This document shows positions 1 through 9,103 of a stretch of DNA of 64,000 nucleotides, piece by piece. A program made the translations under genes and the position numbers. Source of the stretch: Undibacterium sp. CCC3.4 (GTDB taxonomy: Bacteria > Pseudomonadota > Gammaproteobacteria > Burkholderiales > Burkholderiaceae_D); NCBI RefSeq assembly GCF_034347425.1, contig NZ_CP133779.1:4402001-4466000 (forward strand). The letters run 5' to 3'. The notes beneath the pieces are model-generated. The model made no database searches, was not told the DNA's origin, and saw only the letters and a list, made by a program, of their open reading frames with translations. Each line of letters starts with the position of its first letter. The stretch's first letter is position 1.

Positions 1-308
1 TTGCCCGGTACAAAAATCACATTCGTACCCTTTTTGGCTTTCTTGAGTACCGTCTGCACCACGTTGTTATGGGTTTGATCCCAATACCAGCGCCGCTTGA
101 GTTGCCAGCCGTCGATGATATCGCCGACCAAATATAAAGTCTCGGAGTCGGTCGCGCGTAAAAACTCCAGCAGTTTGGCGGCCTGGCAGCCACTGGTTCC
201 CAGATGCAGATCAGAAATCCAAATCGTACGAAAGCGCATCACTTCGCGCTTGCCGGTCTTGTGTAATTTCTTGTTCAGAAAGTGCTCGGCCGCGCTCATT
301 GTCTTCAT
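1..308 (-). CDS. Metallophosphoesterase, UDP-2,3-diacylglucosamine diphosphatase-like (partial)
   Basis: N-terminal fragment of a calcineurin-like metallophosphoesterase; the rest lies beyond the left edge. The visible part has the two metal-binding signatures of the family: ISDLHLG (DxH) near residue 33 and VGDIIDG (GDxxD) near residue 65. The residues that follow (WQLKRRWYWD) are typical of the COG2908 group that includes UDP-2,3-diacylglucosamine diphosphatases of lipid A synthesis, although this group is broader than LpxH. The proposed start at 308 overlaps the stop of the upstream acyltransferase gene as ATGA, so the two are translationally coupled; ATG at 299 is an alternative. The exact substrate cannot be told from this fragment. 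Confidence 0.7.
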   Translation of the reverse strand, partial: MKTMSAAEHFLNKKLHKTGKREVMRFRTIWISDLHLGTSGCQAAKLLEFLRATDSETLYLVGDIIDGWQLKRRWYWDQTHNNVVQTVLKKAKKGTNVIFVPG

Positions 309-1066
309 TCCACCGTACCGTAATGGCGCGCATAACGATCATCCAAATTCGCCAGCGGCAGCATGACGAACAGATCGGCACAATGAAAATCAGGATCCCA
401 AGCCGGATCACCACAAACCCAGGCACCGGCACGCAAGTAACCTTTCAGCAGCGGTGGGATGCGTGCCGTGACATTGCTGATATCGATGTCTTCAACTGGG
501 AATGGTAATAATGGTGCCACCCGATATTCGATCGGGCAGAAATCACGCTCACTGAGGCCACGATAAATCGCCGCCGCATTTTGGCCACCATCGGTGAGGC
601 TGATGCTGGCGCAACCGATCAGGTGCGAGCAGCGTTCACGCCGCATATAAGCGGCCAAGCCTGCCCACAACAGCATGATGACGGCACCGCTGCGGTAGTC
701 GGGATGAATACAAGCGCGCCCGGCTTCGGCCACGCTGTTGCGCACATTATGCAGGCGCGATAAATCAAATTCGGATTCGGAGTAGTAACGACCGAGCTCA
801 CGCGCGGCATTCGGTCCCAAGATACGGTAGGTACCGACCACCTTGAGAGTTTTGGTGTCACGTACGATCAGGTGATCGCAATGCGCATCAAATTCGTCTT
901 TGTCGAGCCCATCAGGATTGGCCAGCGCCGACAAGCCCATGCTTTCAATGAATACCTTGTAGCGCAAGCGCTGAACTTCCTTGACTTCCTTGGCCGTCGT
1001 AGCCAGGCTGAGATTGAGTTTGGAAAAGCTCGGATTAGCATCCGCGGGTATGGTCAGTAATCGCAT
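305..1066 (-). CDS. olsB: GNAT-type N-acyltransferase, OlsB-like (ornithine lipid synthesis)
   Basis: 253 residues matching the acetyltransf_5 / hemolysin-like acyltransferase family. Conserved features: LRYKVFIESMG near the N-terminus, the acidic DEFDAHCDHLIVRD segment, VGTYRILGP, and the EAGRACIHPDYRSG core. Members such as OlsB transfer a 3-hydroxyacyl chain from acyl-ACP to the alpha-amino group of ornithine, making lyso-ornithine lipid, a phosphorus-free membrane lipid. No olsA partner is visible in the window, so the function is inferred from family. The start has AAGGA six bases upstream. The gene overlaps the downstream phosphoesterase by four bases. Confidence 0.72.
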   Translation of the reverse strand: MRLLTIPADANPSFSKLNLSLATTAKEVKEVQRLRYKVFIESMGLSALANPDGLDKDEFDAHCDHLIVRDTKTLKVVGTYRILGPNAARELGRYYSESEFDLSRLHNVRNSVAEAGRACIHPDYRSGAVIMLLWAGLAAYMRRERCSHLIGCASISLTDGGQNAAAIYRGLSERDFCPIEYRVAPLLPFPVEDIDISNVTARIPPLLKGYLRAGAWVCGDPAWDPDFHCADLFVMLPLANLDDRYARHYGTVE

Positions 1067-1231
1067 TCATCGTCCTTGGTAAATTTTTGTCCGTGCGCAC
1101 CCACACTGTAAAGAAAGCTCCCGGTTCGGCTACACCGATCGAATTAACGTCCCGGGCGGTTTCAATACGAAGCAGGATAAAGGAGGATTACTTCAAGACG
1201 ATGACAGGCCGATGTCGCCACGATGACAGAT

Positions 1232-1275
1232 GAAAAAACAACAGCCTCCCGAGCCAGGGCTGGCCAGGGAGGCTG
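1232..1275 (-). terminator. Rho-independent terminator for the basic-protein gene
   Basis: Perfect 9-bp stem CAGCCTCCC / GGGAGGCTG (1242-1250 and 1267-1275). Read on the minus strand it is followed by a T-rich run (TTGTTTTTTC). It lies about 30 bp after the stop of the 1302-1811 gene. Confidence 0.75.
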
Positions 1276-1301
1276 AAAGCGGAACATCAAAGTGCGTCGG
1301 C

Positions 1302-1811
1302 TTATTTTTCTTTCTTCGGTCGACCGGCCTTGAGCGGCGCAAGTTCGGCGATCATTTTTTTCAAAGTCGCTACCTCAGTGGCATGCAACAAGGCCAAGCC
1401 AATGCGCAGCAATTGACTTTTCTTGACCTCGACACCAGCCTTCAAACAGGCCTTTTTCACCAAGCCGAGCACGGCATACTCGGCTTCGGGCATGGTGAAG
1501 CTGTCGCGTACCAGTTTTGCTTTACGCGGTTTTTCCAGGGCGGCCGGGGCCGGTTTCGCCACGGCTCTGACACTGAGCGGTTTTTGTGCCGGCTTACTCG
1601 GTGTCGCTGGTTTTGACTGCGGTTTTGCTGCGGCCGTTGGCTTGAGCGCAGATTTGGCAACGAGCTTCGCGACCGGCTTGGTGGCAAGCGGTTTTTTGCG
1701 GGCCGGTGCAGCGGCTTTTTTCAGCGCTGCTGCCGGTGCCACCGCCGCACTCGGTACAACGACTGCCGGCGCGGCAGCGGGGTCTTGCTTCTTAGTTGTG
1801 ACAGTTGCCAT
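1302..1811 (-). CDS. Lys/Ala/Pro-rich basic protein with histone-H1-like tail
   Basis: 169 residues in two parts. Residues 1 to about 100 are low complexity, built of alanine, lysine and proline with repeated AKP/KPA steps, like bacterial histone-H1-like tails. Residues from about 103 to the end (RDSFTMPEAEYAVLGLVKKA...LKAGRPKKEK) look folded and helical, with a KKSQLLRIGL segment resembling ribbon-helix-helix DNA-binding proteins, and end in a GRPKK hook-like tail. A nucleoid-associated or DNA-binding role is an inference; no family name is certain. The start is well placed, with GGAGG five bases upstream. A terminator follows the gene and it stands alone. Confidence 0.7.
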   Translation of the reverse strand: MATVTTKKQDPAAAPAVVVPSAAVAPAAALKKAAAPARKKPLATKPVAKLVAKSALKPTAAAKPQSKPATPSKPAQKPLSVRAVAKPAPAALEKPRKAKLVRDSFTMPEAEYAVLGLVKKACLKAGVEVKKSQLLRIGLALLHATEVATLKKMIAELAPLKAGRPKKEK

Positions 1812-1991
1812 TTCGGCCTCCCATTTTAAAAAGGTAAATTATATAAACAATATGCCGACAAAGAATAATAAGCAAGCATAAAGCCTGCAGATGACAGGCT
1901 GATTACCAATTTGCACCGCTGCGTGATTGCCGCAAGGCATGAGATAATCGCGCCGAATCGAATTATCCCACCTACCGCTTACCTATCCACT

Positions 1992-3056
1992 ATGCCAAAC
2001 ATCATGACACGTCTGAGCTATTTTCTCTCTCTACTGGCATTGCTGCCACTCGCCGCTAGCGCCGTGGAAATTCAAGGTGCCGGCTCCTCGGCCGCCGCAC
2101 CACTGTACCAAAAATGGGCCCAGGCCTACACCAAAAACAACAGTGATCAGCTCAATTATGAACCGGCCGGGTCCTCGGCCGGGATTAAGAAAATCAAAGA
2201 AAATCAAGTTGATTTCGGTGCCAGCGATGTTGCCATGTCGCGTGCAGACTTAAAAAAAGCCAAGTTGATTCAATTTCCTTCTGCTATTTCCGGCGTGGTC
2301 ATCGCGATCAATGTACCCGGCATACGATCGGGCGAATTGCGCCTCGACGGGACGGTGCTGGCAGCAATTTTCTCCGGCACCATCACGAGCTGGAATGACG
2401 CCGCCATTGCTGCACTCAACCCTGGCCTGCGCTTACCGGCAAAGAGTATTGCGGCATTTGTCCGTCAAGACGGTTCCGGGACAACGTGGAATTTCACCGA
2501 TTATCTGTGCAAAATCAGCCCGCAATGGCAAACCAAGTTCGGCAAAAATTTTACCATCGCTTGGAATAGCAGTCTGAGCCAAGTTAAAGGCAGCAGCAAC
2601 ATATCGGCCAGCCTGAGAAAAACTTCCTATAGTATTGCCTATATCGATTACAACTATGTGGTGCAAGATAAATTGGATGTGGCGCAGTTACAAAACCGTG
2701 AGGGCAAGTTTTTAACACCGTCGCCAGAAGGATTTTCTACCGCCTTGACAGCCAGCAGCTGGAAAACGCAAGGGAATTTTGAAGAAACGCTGACAGACAA
2801 ACCGGGTGCCAAATCTTGGCCGATCACCATGGGTACTTTCATCCTCATGCAACAAGCCGCCAGCCAAGTGGAAAAATCACGCGCGACCCTGAAGTTTTTC
2901 ACTTGGGCCTTCATGCAGGGTGATCACTACGTCAACAGCGTCGACTTGGTGCGCTTACCTGATAGCATGCAAGCGCGCGTGTTCAAGGAAATGACCACGG
3001 TCACCGATGCCAGCGGCAAACCGCTGAGCTGGGATATTCAATCGACGGCACCTTAA
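1992..3056 (+). CDS. pstS: Phosphate ABC transporter substrate-binding protein, PstS-like
   Basis: About 354 residues from the ATG at 1992 (ATG at 2004 is equally possible and gives a cleaner signal peptide, MTRLSYFLSLLALLPLAASA). The mature part begins VEIQGAGSSAAAPLYQKW and continues with the phosphate-binding-protein signatures GSSAGIKKI, DFGASDVAMS, SGTITSWND and RQDGSGTTWNFTDYL. It should bind inorganic phosphate in the periplasm. No pstC, pstA, pstB, phoU or phoB flanks it, so it is an orphan copy, perhaps working with a transporter elsewhere or with a different oxyanion. No good Shine-Dalgarno sequence is visible before either start. Confidence 0.82.
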   Translation: MPNIMTRLSYFLSLLALLPLAASAVEIQGAGSSAAAPLYQKWAQAYTKNNSDQLNYEPAGSSAGIKKIKENQVDFGASDVAMSRADLKKAKLIQFPSAISGVVIAINVPGIRSGELRLDGTVLAAIFSGTITSWNDAAIAALNPGLRLPAKSIAAFVRQDGSGTTWNFTDYLCKISPQWQTKFGKNFTIAWNSSLSQVKGSSNISASLRKTSYSIAYIDYNYVVQDKLDVAQLQNREGKFLTPSPEGFSTALTASSWKTQGNFEETLTDKPGAKSWPITMGTFILMQQAASQVEKSRATLKFFTWAFMQGDHYVNSVDLVRLPDSMQARVFKEMTTVTDASGKPLSWDIQSTAP

Positions 3057-3060
3057 CAGA

Positions 3061-4380
3061 TCAATCGGCCGGAGCTGTGCGATACGGATTGACCTCGGAC
3101 GCGCTCACCGGCCCGCCCTGGTTACCCCAACTGCCGCGCACATAGCTGAGCAGCGCGGCGATGTCGGCATCGCTGAGCTGCGGGCCGAATGGTGGCATGC
3201 TGTACGGCCGCGGATTGCCGACTGTCAGCGGAGTAAAGCCACCATTGAGGACGATACGGACAGGATTACCGATATGCGCAGACTGCAGCGCGCGGTTACC
3301 GGCCAAGGCAGGATAAATGCCGGCTACACCGCTGCCGCTGGCACCATGACAATCGAGGCAATGGTCGGTATACAATTTTTCGCCTTGCTGCATGATTAAT
3401 GTGAGCCGGGTTGGCGACAGCGGCGGCCGCGCCAAGGCGCGCTCGAGCAGGTCGGGTGCCGGTACCTCGCTGCGTGGCAAGGCCTGCAGATAACTGAGCA
3501 TGGCAGCGCGGTCGGCGTCATTCAAATACTGTAAACTCTCAATCATTACCTCACTCATCGGTCCGCTCATCACACTGGCTTTGCCTATGCCGGTTTGTAA
3601 CAGGCGCGTCGCCTCAGCCTTCGTCAGTACGCCCAGGTGCGCTTGCGCCGGGTCGAACAATGAGGGCGCATACCAACGTGAGATCGGCATCTCGGCACCG
3701 CTGAAATCGGCCGTGCCGCGATTGGCCCCCAAACTATTGCGCGGGCTGTGGCAAGCGCTGCAATGCCCGAGGCCATTGACCAGATAAGCCCCGCGCTTGA
3801 AGGCCGGCGTGGCAGCAGGTTCGGCGACAAACACTTGTGCTTGAAAATACCAAGCGCGCCACAGCGCCAATAAGCGCCGCTCACTATACGGAAAACGCAA
3901 CTGATGCGGTAGGCGTGGTGTCGCCACTGCTGTCACCGTCTGCAGGTAAGCAAACAGGGCATCGGCGTCGCTGCGCGTGATCTGAGTGTAATTCGGATAA
4001 GGAAAGGCTGGGTACAGTAAGCTGCCATCACGCGACTTACCAAAATGCAGAGCCTGCCAAAAATCGCCGGCACTCCAACTGCCTATGCCATTGCGCAGGT
4101 CTGGCGTGATGTTCGGCGTACTGAATTGACCGAATTCACTGGCGATCAAACGACCACCGGCATAGGCACTGCCACCGCGCGCGGTATGACAGCCTTGGCA
4201 GTTGCCGATGCGTGCCAAATACGCGCCGCGCTGTTGTTGTTCGATTAATGCCTTACCACTGAGCAAGGCCGGCGAAGCCGACACCGCTGCCGTGACATAG
4301 CCGAATTGATAAGCCCAGACGCATAGCAAGAAGACGGCGGCCAGCAAACTCGCCGCGATGATGATCAAGCGGCGTTTCAT
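3061..4380 (-). CDS. Triheme c-type cytochrome, alcohol-dehydrogenase-cytochrome-like
   Basis: 439 residues with an N-terminal membrane anchor or signal (about 5-25) and three CxxCH heme sites: CQGCH at 61-65, CSACH at 207-211 and CLDCH at 341-345. The last domain carries YSMPPFG, likely supplying the distal methionine. Length and three-domain plan match the cytochrome c subunit of membrane alcohol/gluconate dehydrogenases, which pass electrons from a periplasmic dehydrogenase to the quinone pool. No dehydrogenase gene is adjacent, so the electron donor is unknown. The gene overlaps the upstream diheme cytochrome gene by ATGA (4377-4380), so the two are made together. Confidence 0.85.
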   Translation of the reverse strand: MKRRLIIIAASLLAAVFLLCVWAYQFGYVTAAVSASPALLSGKALIEQQQRGAYLARIGNCQGCHTARGGSAYAGGRLIASEFGQFSTPNITPDLRNGIGSWSAGDFWQALHFGKSRDGSLLYPAFPYPNYTQITRSDADALFAYLQTVTAVATPRLPHQLRFPYSERRLLALWRAWYFQAQVFVAEPAATPAFKRGAYLVNGLGHCSACHSPRNSLGANRGTADFSGAEMPISRWYAPSLFDPAQAHLGVLTKAEATRLLQTGIGKASVMSGPMSEVMIESLQYLNDADRAAMLSYLQALPRSEVPAPDLLERALARPPLSPTRLTLIMQQGEKLYTDHCLDCHGASGSGVAGIYPALAGNRALQSAHIGNPVRIVLNGGFTPLTVGNPRPYSMPPFGPQLSDADIAALLSYVRGSWGNQGGPVSASEVNPYRTAPAD

Positions 4381-5138
4381 TTCCTGTCCTTCTCGGTATA
4401 GGCAACGCTGCCGCAGTGCAGCGGCATGAGGAAATCAGCTTGAGCGCTGCCCGCCTGCGCCTGCGCTGGTACAACTTGCGTGGACAACCAGGCTGACACG
4501 GCACCGATATCGCTCGCGCTCAGGCGCGCGGCAAGCACTTGCATGCAATCGGGGGCTTGGGCATGCCGACTGCCGGTTTGCCAGGCACCGAGCTGGGCCA
4601 CCAAGTAATCGCGCGGCAAACCGATCAGGCCGGGAATGAAGGGTGCCACCCCGGTCATGGTGGAACCATGGCAAGCTATGCAAGCCGGCAAATGCCGTTG
4701 CGGATCACCTTGATGCACCAAGATACGGCCACGTTCCAACACGGCCGTCGACACCGCGGGCGCGGGCGGTGGCGCGAATGGCGGATGCTGGGCGGAAAAA
4801 AATTGGGCGATTTCCAGCAAATACGCATCACTCATCTGCGCCACCAGCGCGTTCATCAAAGGATAGAGTCGCTTGCCGTCACGAAAATTAGTCAATTGAT
4901 TATATAAATAGCCATCCGGCTTACCAGCGATGCGCGGATAGTAGCCGTCGCTGCCGGCTCGTCCTTGCGAACCATGGCAGGCGGTGCAGGCCTTGAGCCG
5001 CTGTGCCATACTGTCGGGAACTTGTTGCGCCGCCAACAGCGGCGCAACAAATAAGAGCGGCAAGAGGGAAAAGAACGCGCGCAGCGCATTATCAGGGCGT
5101 AGTCGGTCGGCCAGAAAGCGCAATGTGTACCGCAACAT
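4377..5138 (-). CDS. Diheme c-type cytochrome, cytochrome c4-like
   Basis: 253 residues with an export signal ending near LLAAQQ (about residue 38) and two CxxCH sites, CTACH at 51-55 and CIACH at 153-157, each in a small domain of c4 type (ACTACHGSQGRAG...YYPRIAGKP, and PACIACHGSTMTG...FIPGLIG). Cytochromes c4 are periplasmic electron shuttles to terminal oxidases. First gene of a two-gene unit with the triheme cytochrome. The start at 5138 gives a long hydrophilic n-region (RFLADRLRPDNALR) before the hydrophobic core, so a downstream start is possible. Confidence 0.8.
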   Translation of the reverse strand: MLRYTLRFLADRLRPDNALRAFFSLLPLLFVAPLLAAQQVPDSMAQRLKACTACHGSQGRAGSDGYYPRIAGKPDGYLYNQLTNFRDGKRLYPLMNALVAQMSDAYLLEIAQFFSAQHPPFAPPPAPAVSTAVLERGRILVHQGDPQRHLPACIACHGSTMTGVAPFIPGLIGLPRDYLVAQLGAWQTGSRHAQAPDCMQVLAARLSASDIGAVSAWLSTQVVPAQAQAGSAQADFLMPLHCGSVAYTEKDRK

Positions 5139-5614
5139 TGTTGCCCTTAATCAGGGAAGAAAGCGTATAGCTTAACAGCTTGCCGAAAAATACAGTGGCG
5201 CATTTTTTTTGCACGGATACACGCTCAAAGCGCACGGGATGCTTGACTTCTGCATGCTTTTTCCGAAGCACTTTGCCGCAGTGCACGAGCACTGGCGACT
5301 GTAGGCATTTTATTTTCAAAAAATGCATACAAACCTTGTCAAGAAGTGCTAAGCCGAGGATAATTCGGCGCTCGCGTCTCTATGGAAGCATGGATTACAT
5401 CTGCGCTTCGCCAGTAGGACCCAGTTTGAGCAAGATGACAGCACCGCCCTTATCGGCATCGCCCGCTTTCACCAGTGGGCTAGTGGACAGCTGAATTCCA
5501 CTAGTATCATCCGTGTAAGCAGTTGATCAGAAAATCAGATCGTCAACAGCCTGTCGCCATTGCCATTGCCATACACTAATGACAAGCCTTTGTTGTCGCA
5601 CTTGATTTTGTTAC
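5139..5614. other. Divergent intergenic region upstream of rpoD
   Basis: 476 bases between the cytochrome unit (leftward) and rpoD (rightward); promoters for both must lie here. No clear -35/-10 pair could be assigned by eye. It holds a hairpin at 5480-5504 and, on the minus strand, an open stretch 5395-5526 that ends in a stop, lacks a credible start and may be a gene remnant. Confidence 0.5.
5480..5504. repeat. Short inverted repeat upstream of rpoD
   Basis: CTAGTGGA (5480-5487) and TCCACTAG (5497-5504) form a perfect 8-bp stem with a 9-base loop. There is no T-tract, so an operator or decaying sequence is more likely than a terminator. Confidence 0.5.
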
Positions 5615-8467
5615 ATGAAAAATAGTTTAACTGACTCACCTATTTCTGCTCCGAAAACAGGCTCGACACTCACTTTAGGTAAGAAAAACCTGTCGCTGAA
5701 TCGTCCTGCGGTGACGCCTGTCGACGCTAGTGACACCAGCGCATCGGCTAGTGTCGAGCACGACGAGAGCGATGCCGCCAACGCGGCAACGCCAACCATG
5801 GTTGTCACCAAGCGCCGCTCGCGTTTGCAAGCGGTGTCGGCAGAAGCGATGATCGCACCGGTAAAAACCCTGACTGCGGAAGATATTGAGGCGCTCAGCG
5901 CCCTGCCCTATGCGCCAGATGAGCTCAGTGCCGAGGCCGCGAACTTGAGTGGGGATGATGACGTCACCGCGGCCGACAGCAACACTGCCAGCGAACAAAG
6001 AGCCGAAGTCAAAACAGAAATTCGCGCTGATTTGAAAGCGGAATTACAAACTCTGTCAGGTGCCGATATCGCCAAACCGCGCGCGGTGGTAATACGGAAA
6101 ACGGCGCCTAAGTTGGCCAAAAAATTATTACTCTCGGATCAGCCGCATACCGCGGTACCCGTATTAAAACGCGAAGCGCGTATCGGTTCCGGCAAATTTG
6201 CCGCCGCCGCACCGGTGACCACGCTCAAGCCGGTGATCGTCAACGACAAGCTGCGCAGCAGTGTGCCGCCAGCCGCCAGTGTACGGCCAGTCACGCTCGG
6301 CATAAGTAGCGTGACGGCGATGCCGACAGCGTTGCCGGCGGCGCTGACACCGACAGCCGCGCTGGTCGCAGCAGTTGCACCGATGGCGGCCGCAGTCGAG
6401 TTGTCAGCGGTAAAAGCCGCAGCAGTCGCAACAGTCGCTTTTGCCGCCGTCGACACCTCGCAGTACGTCATGCCTGGCAGTAAAGAGCCGGCCAAGCGCG
6501 GTCGCAAGCCCAGCGAATTCCAATTTGAAAACGATGAAATCCAAGCGCTTAACGCCGCCGAATCGGCTGAAATGAAGCGCGCGGCCCGAGTTCGCACGAA
6601 AAAACCGGGTGTCGCAGCCAATAGCGAAGAGCAACTGGAACAATACCGCAAGCAGTTAACCAAGCTGATACGTCTGGGTAAAGACCGTACTTATCTCACG
6701 CACGCAGAAATCAATGATCACCTGCCGGAAGAAGTCGCTGATCAGGAAATGATTCAAGATGTGATCAGCACGCTCAATGACATGGGTATAGCGGTATATG
6801 ACAGCGCGCCCGATGCCGCTATGCTGCTGCTGACCGATAATGTCGCCACGGCCGTCAGCGATGATGAAGCTGAGTCGGTGGCAGCGGCAGCCTTGGCGAC
6901 GGTCGATTCCGATTTCGGTCGTACCACCGACCCGGTGCGCATGTATATGCGCGAAATGGGTGGTGTCGAACTATTGACACGTAGCGGCGAAATTGAGATT
7001 GCCAAGCGAATTGAAGATGGCTTGAAAGATATGGTTCAGGCGATTTCAGCCTGCCCTGGTACGATCAAAGAAATTCTCGTCATCGCTGCCAAAATTGCCA
7101 GCGATGAAGTCGGTATCGACGATATTATCGATGGCTTGCTGAGCGGCGACGACCAGAATGCTCTGCCACTCATCAACGAAGTCGAAGAAGCCGACGAAGA
7201 AGACGATGAGGATGCTGCGGCCCATGTCGGCGGCATCAGCGATGAACAATTATTACAATTGAAAGCGGCTTCGCTGCAAAAATTTGCCGTGGTTGCGCAA
7301 AGTTTTGAGATCATGCAAGCGGCGCGCGCGCGCGATGGTTATCAATGCGCCGAGTATGCCCAAGCCCAGCAAGCGATTGCTCGCGAACTGCAGGGTCTGC
7401 GCTTCACCGTGAAAACGGCGGAAAAGTTGTGCGATACCTTGCGCAAACAAATGAAAGATTTGCGCGCCAACGAAAAGCAAATGCTCGAATTGCTGGTCAA
7501 TAAATGCGGTATGCCACGCAATTATTTCATCGATATGTTACGTACCCATGCGACCAACACCAGTTGGCTCGAACATGAGATGCAATCGACACAGCCGTAT
7601 GCCGCCGCCGTAGCACGTCATATCCATGCGGCCCGCGAGTTACAGCAAAAATTCATTCAGCTTGAATTGAGCGTGGAATTGCCTTTGGCTGCGCTGCGCG
7701 ACATTAATAAACAAATGATCGCCGGTGAAAAGCGTTCCGGCGAAGCGAAACGCGCGATGACCGAGGCCAACCTGCGCCTGGTCATTTCGATTGCGAAGAA
7801 GTATGTCAACCGTGGTTTGCAATTCCTTGATCTTATACAAGAAGGCAATATCGGTTTGCTCAAAGCCGTCGATAAATTCGAATATCGGCGCGGTTATAAA
7901 TTCTCTACCTATGCTACTTGGTGGATACGTCAGGCTATCGCCCGCGCGATTGCCGACCAAGCGCGCACCATCCGTGTGCCGGTGCATATGATAGAAACCA
8001 TCAATAAGATGAACCGGGTGCGCCGCCAATTGTTGCAAGCCAGTGGTGTCGAACCGGAACCGGCAGCGATTGCCGAAAAAATGGGCCTGCCCGAAGTGAA
8101 AGTGCGCGAAATTTTGAAAATCGCCAAAGAACCGGTCTCGCTCGATGTGCCTATCGGTGACGATGGCGACTCGCAGCTCGGCGACTTCATCGAAGACAGC
8201 ATGACCATGTCGCCGATGGCAGCGGCGATGCAAGCCTCGGTACAGCAAAAACTCAAAGAAGCACTCGATACGCTGAGCCCACGCGAAGCCAAAGTGTTAC
8301 GCATGCGCTTTGGTCTGGAAACGACCAGTGAATTCACGCTCGAAGAAGTCGGCAAGCAGTTTGAAGTCACACGCGAACGGATTCGTCAGATCGAAGCCAA
8401 GGCGATGAAAAAACTGCGCCACCCGGGCAAAGCCGATCATCTCAAGAGCTTAATGGAAAGTCAGTAA
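5615..8467 (+). CDS. rpoD: RNA polymerase primary sigma factor RpoD, with long N-terminal extension
   Basis: 950 residues, long for a primary sigma factor. Residues 1 to about 335 are an Ala/Val/Lys/Pro-rich, low-complexity extension. Region 1.1 follows ([20 protein letters not shown], about 338-410), region 1.2 ([21 protein letters not shown], about 439-460), an acidic non-conserved region ([13 protein letters not shown]), and then regions 2-4 with all hallmarks: [52 protein letters not shown] and the C-terminal [20 protein letters not shown] helix-turn-helix. It directs housekeeping transcription. The ATG at 5615 has no strong ribosome site; internal starts near residues 64-80 cannot be excluded, but even these leave a large extension. 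A terminator follows 34 bp after the stop. Confidence 0.96.
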   Translation: MKNSLTDSPISAPKTGSTLTLGKKNLSLNRPAVTPVDASDTSASASVEHDESDAANAATPTMVVTKRRSRLQAVSAEAMIAPVKTLTAEDIEALSALPYAPDELSAEAANLSGDDDVTAADSNTASEQRAEVKTEIRADLKAELQTLSGADIAKPRAVVIRKTAPKLAKKLLLSDQPHTAVPVLKREARIGSGKFAAAAPVTTLKPVIVNDKLRSSVPPAASVRPVTLGISSVTAMPTALPAALTPTAALVAAVAPMAAAVELSAVKAAAVATVAFAAVDTSQYVMPGSKEPAKRGRKPSEFQFENDEIQALNAAESAEMKRAARVRTKKPGVAANSEEQLEQYRKQLTKLIRLGKDRTYLTHAEINDHLPEEVADQEMIQDVISTLNDMGIAVYDSAPDAAMLLLTDNVATAVSDDEAESVAAAALATVDSDFGRTTDPVRMYMREMGGVELLTRSGEIEIAKRIEDGLKDMVQAISACPGTIKEILVIAAKIASDEVGIDDIIDGLLSGDDQNALPLINEVEEADEEDDEDAAAHVGGISDEQLLQLKAASLQKFAVVAQSFEIMQAARARDGYQCAEYAQAQQAIARELQGLRFTVKTAEKLCDTLRKQMKDLRANEKQMLELLVNKCGMPRNYFIDMLRTHATNTSWLEHEMQSTQPYAAAVARHIHAARELQQKFIQLELSVELPLAALRDINKQMIAGEKRSGEAKRAMTEANLRLVISIAKKYVNRGLQFLDLIQEGNIGLLKAVDKFEYRRGYKFSTYATWWIRQAIARAIADQARTIRVPVHMIETINKMNRVRRQLLQASGVEPEPAAIAEKMGLPEVKVREILKIAKEPVSLDVPIGDDGDSQLGDFIEDSMTMSPMAAAMQASVQQKLKEALDTLSPREAKVLRMRFGLETTSEFTLEEVGKQFEVTRERIRQIEAKAMKKLRHPGKADHLKSLMESQ

Positions 8468-8500
8468 GGGCAGCTGTCCAGAAATTTGGCAGCAGACAGC

Positions 8501-8534
8501 AGCACTTGCATGGACTTGCAAGTGCTCTTTTTTT
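8501..8534 (+). terminator. Rho-independent terminator of rpoD
   Basis: Perfect 10-bp stem AGCACTTGCA / TGCAAGTGCT (8501-8510, 8517-8526), 6-base loop, then C and a run of seven T. Confidence 0.95.
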
Positions 8535-8551
8535 GCGCGTCGCGTATTGGC

Positions 8552-9103
8552 TCAGGCGAGTAAGAACGACAAAAACATATCTACCTGTTCCAGTCGCGCA
8601 GCCAAACTGCCTTGCACCAGTACATGGGCGATCTCGCGTTGCTCCAGCAAGGCCAGCAATTGCTCATGAATTTGCTGCCGCACGGCGGGCGATTCGCGTT
8701 GCAAACCATCGGCCACCCATGGCGTATCGGGGGCAGTGACGAGGGTCAGCGCATAGCGTTTGGCGTGGTCTGCGGCCAAGCCCAGCAGAGCCGGCTCAGC
8801 ACTGCCAAAATAATGTTCACTGTAGAGTGCGGTCATCAACGGCGTCGTATCGCAAAACAGCCAATTTTGAGCTTGCTCGGCGAGTGCATCTTCGCGCGCG
8901 AGCTGGGTCGCGGCGATGCCTATCTGTTCTTCGGCGCGCGGTACACGGCCATGCAGATCGACGAATTCACGTAAATATTCCGGCACCCAGAGTGTGTTGA
9001 ATTGTTTCGCCAGCGCTTCGGCCAGCATCGACTTGCCCGATGATTCGGCACCGACGATAGCAATTTTCGGCAGACTCACGCCACGCTTCATACTGTTTGA
9101 CAT
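8552..9103 (-). CDS. NadR-like ATPase / ribosylnicotinamide kinase-type protein
   Basis: About 183 residues with an N-terminal P-loop (IVGAESSGKSMLAEALA) followed by PEYLREFVD, the pattern of the NadR kinase domain (AAA_28 family), which phosphorylates nicotinamide riboside to NMN. The N-terminal adenylyltransferase domain of full NadR is absent. It lies directly downstream of and overlapping pnuC, the nicotinamide riboside importer, so uptake and phosphorylation are made together. Start choice: ATG at 9103 has GGAG six bases upstream; ATG at 9091 forms an ATGA overlap with the pnuC stop; ATG at 9115 is also in frame. Substrate is inferred from context. Confidence 0.8.
   Translation of the reverse strand: MSNSMKRGVSLPKIAIVGAESSGKSMLAEALAKQFNTLWVPEYLREFVDLHGRVPRAEEQIGIAATQLAREDALAEQAQNWLFCDTTPLMTALYSEHYFGSAEPALLGLAADHAKRYALTLVTAPDTPWVADGLQRESPAVRQQIHEQLLALLEQREIAHVLVQGSLAARLEQVDMFLSFLLA

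Noticed and set aside
5092..5328. Open frame of 78 codons upstream of the diheme cytochrome
   Set aside because: It overlaps the signal peptide of the cytochrome in another frame and has no ribosome site.
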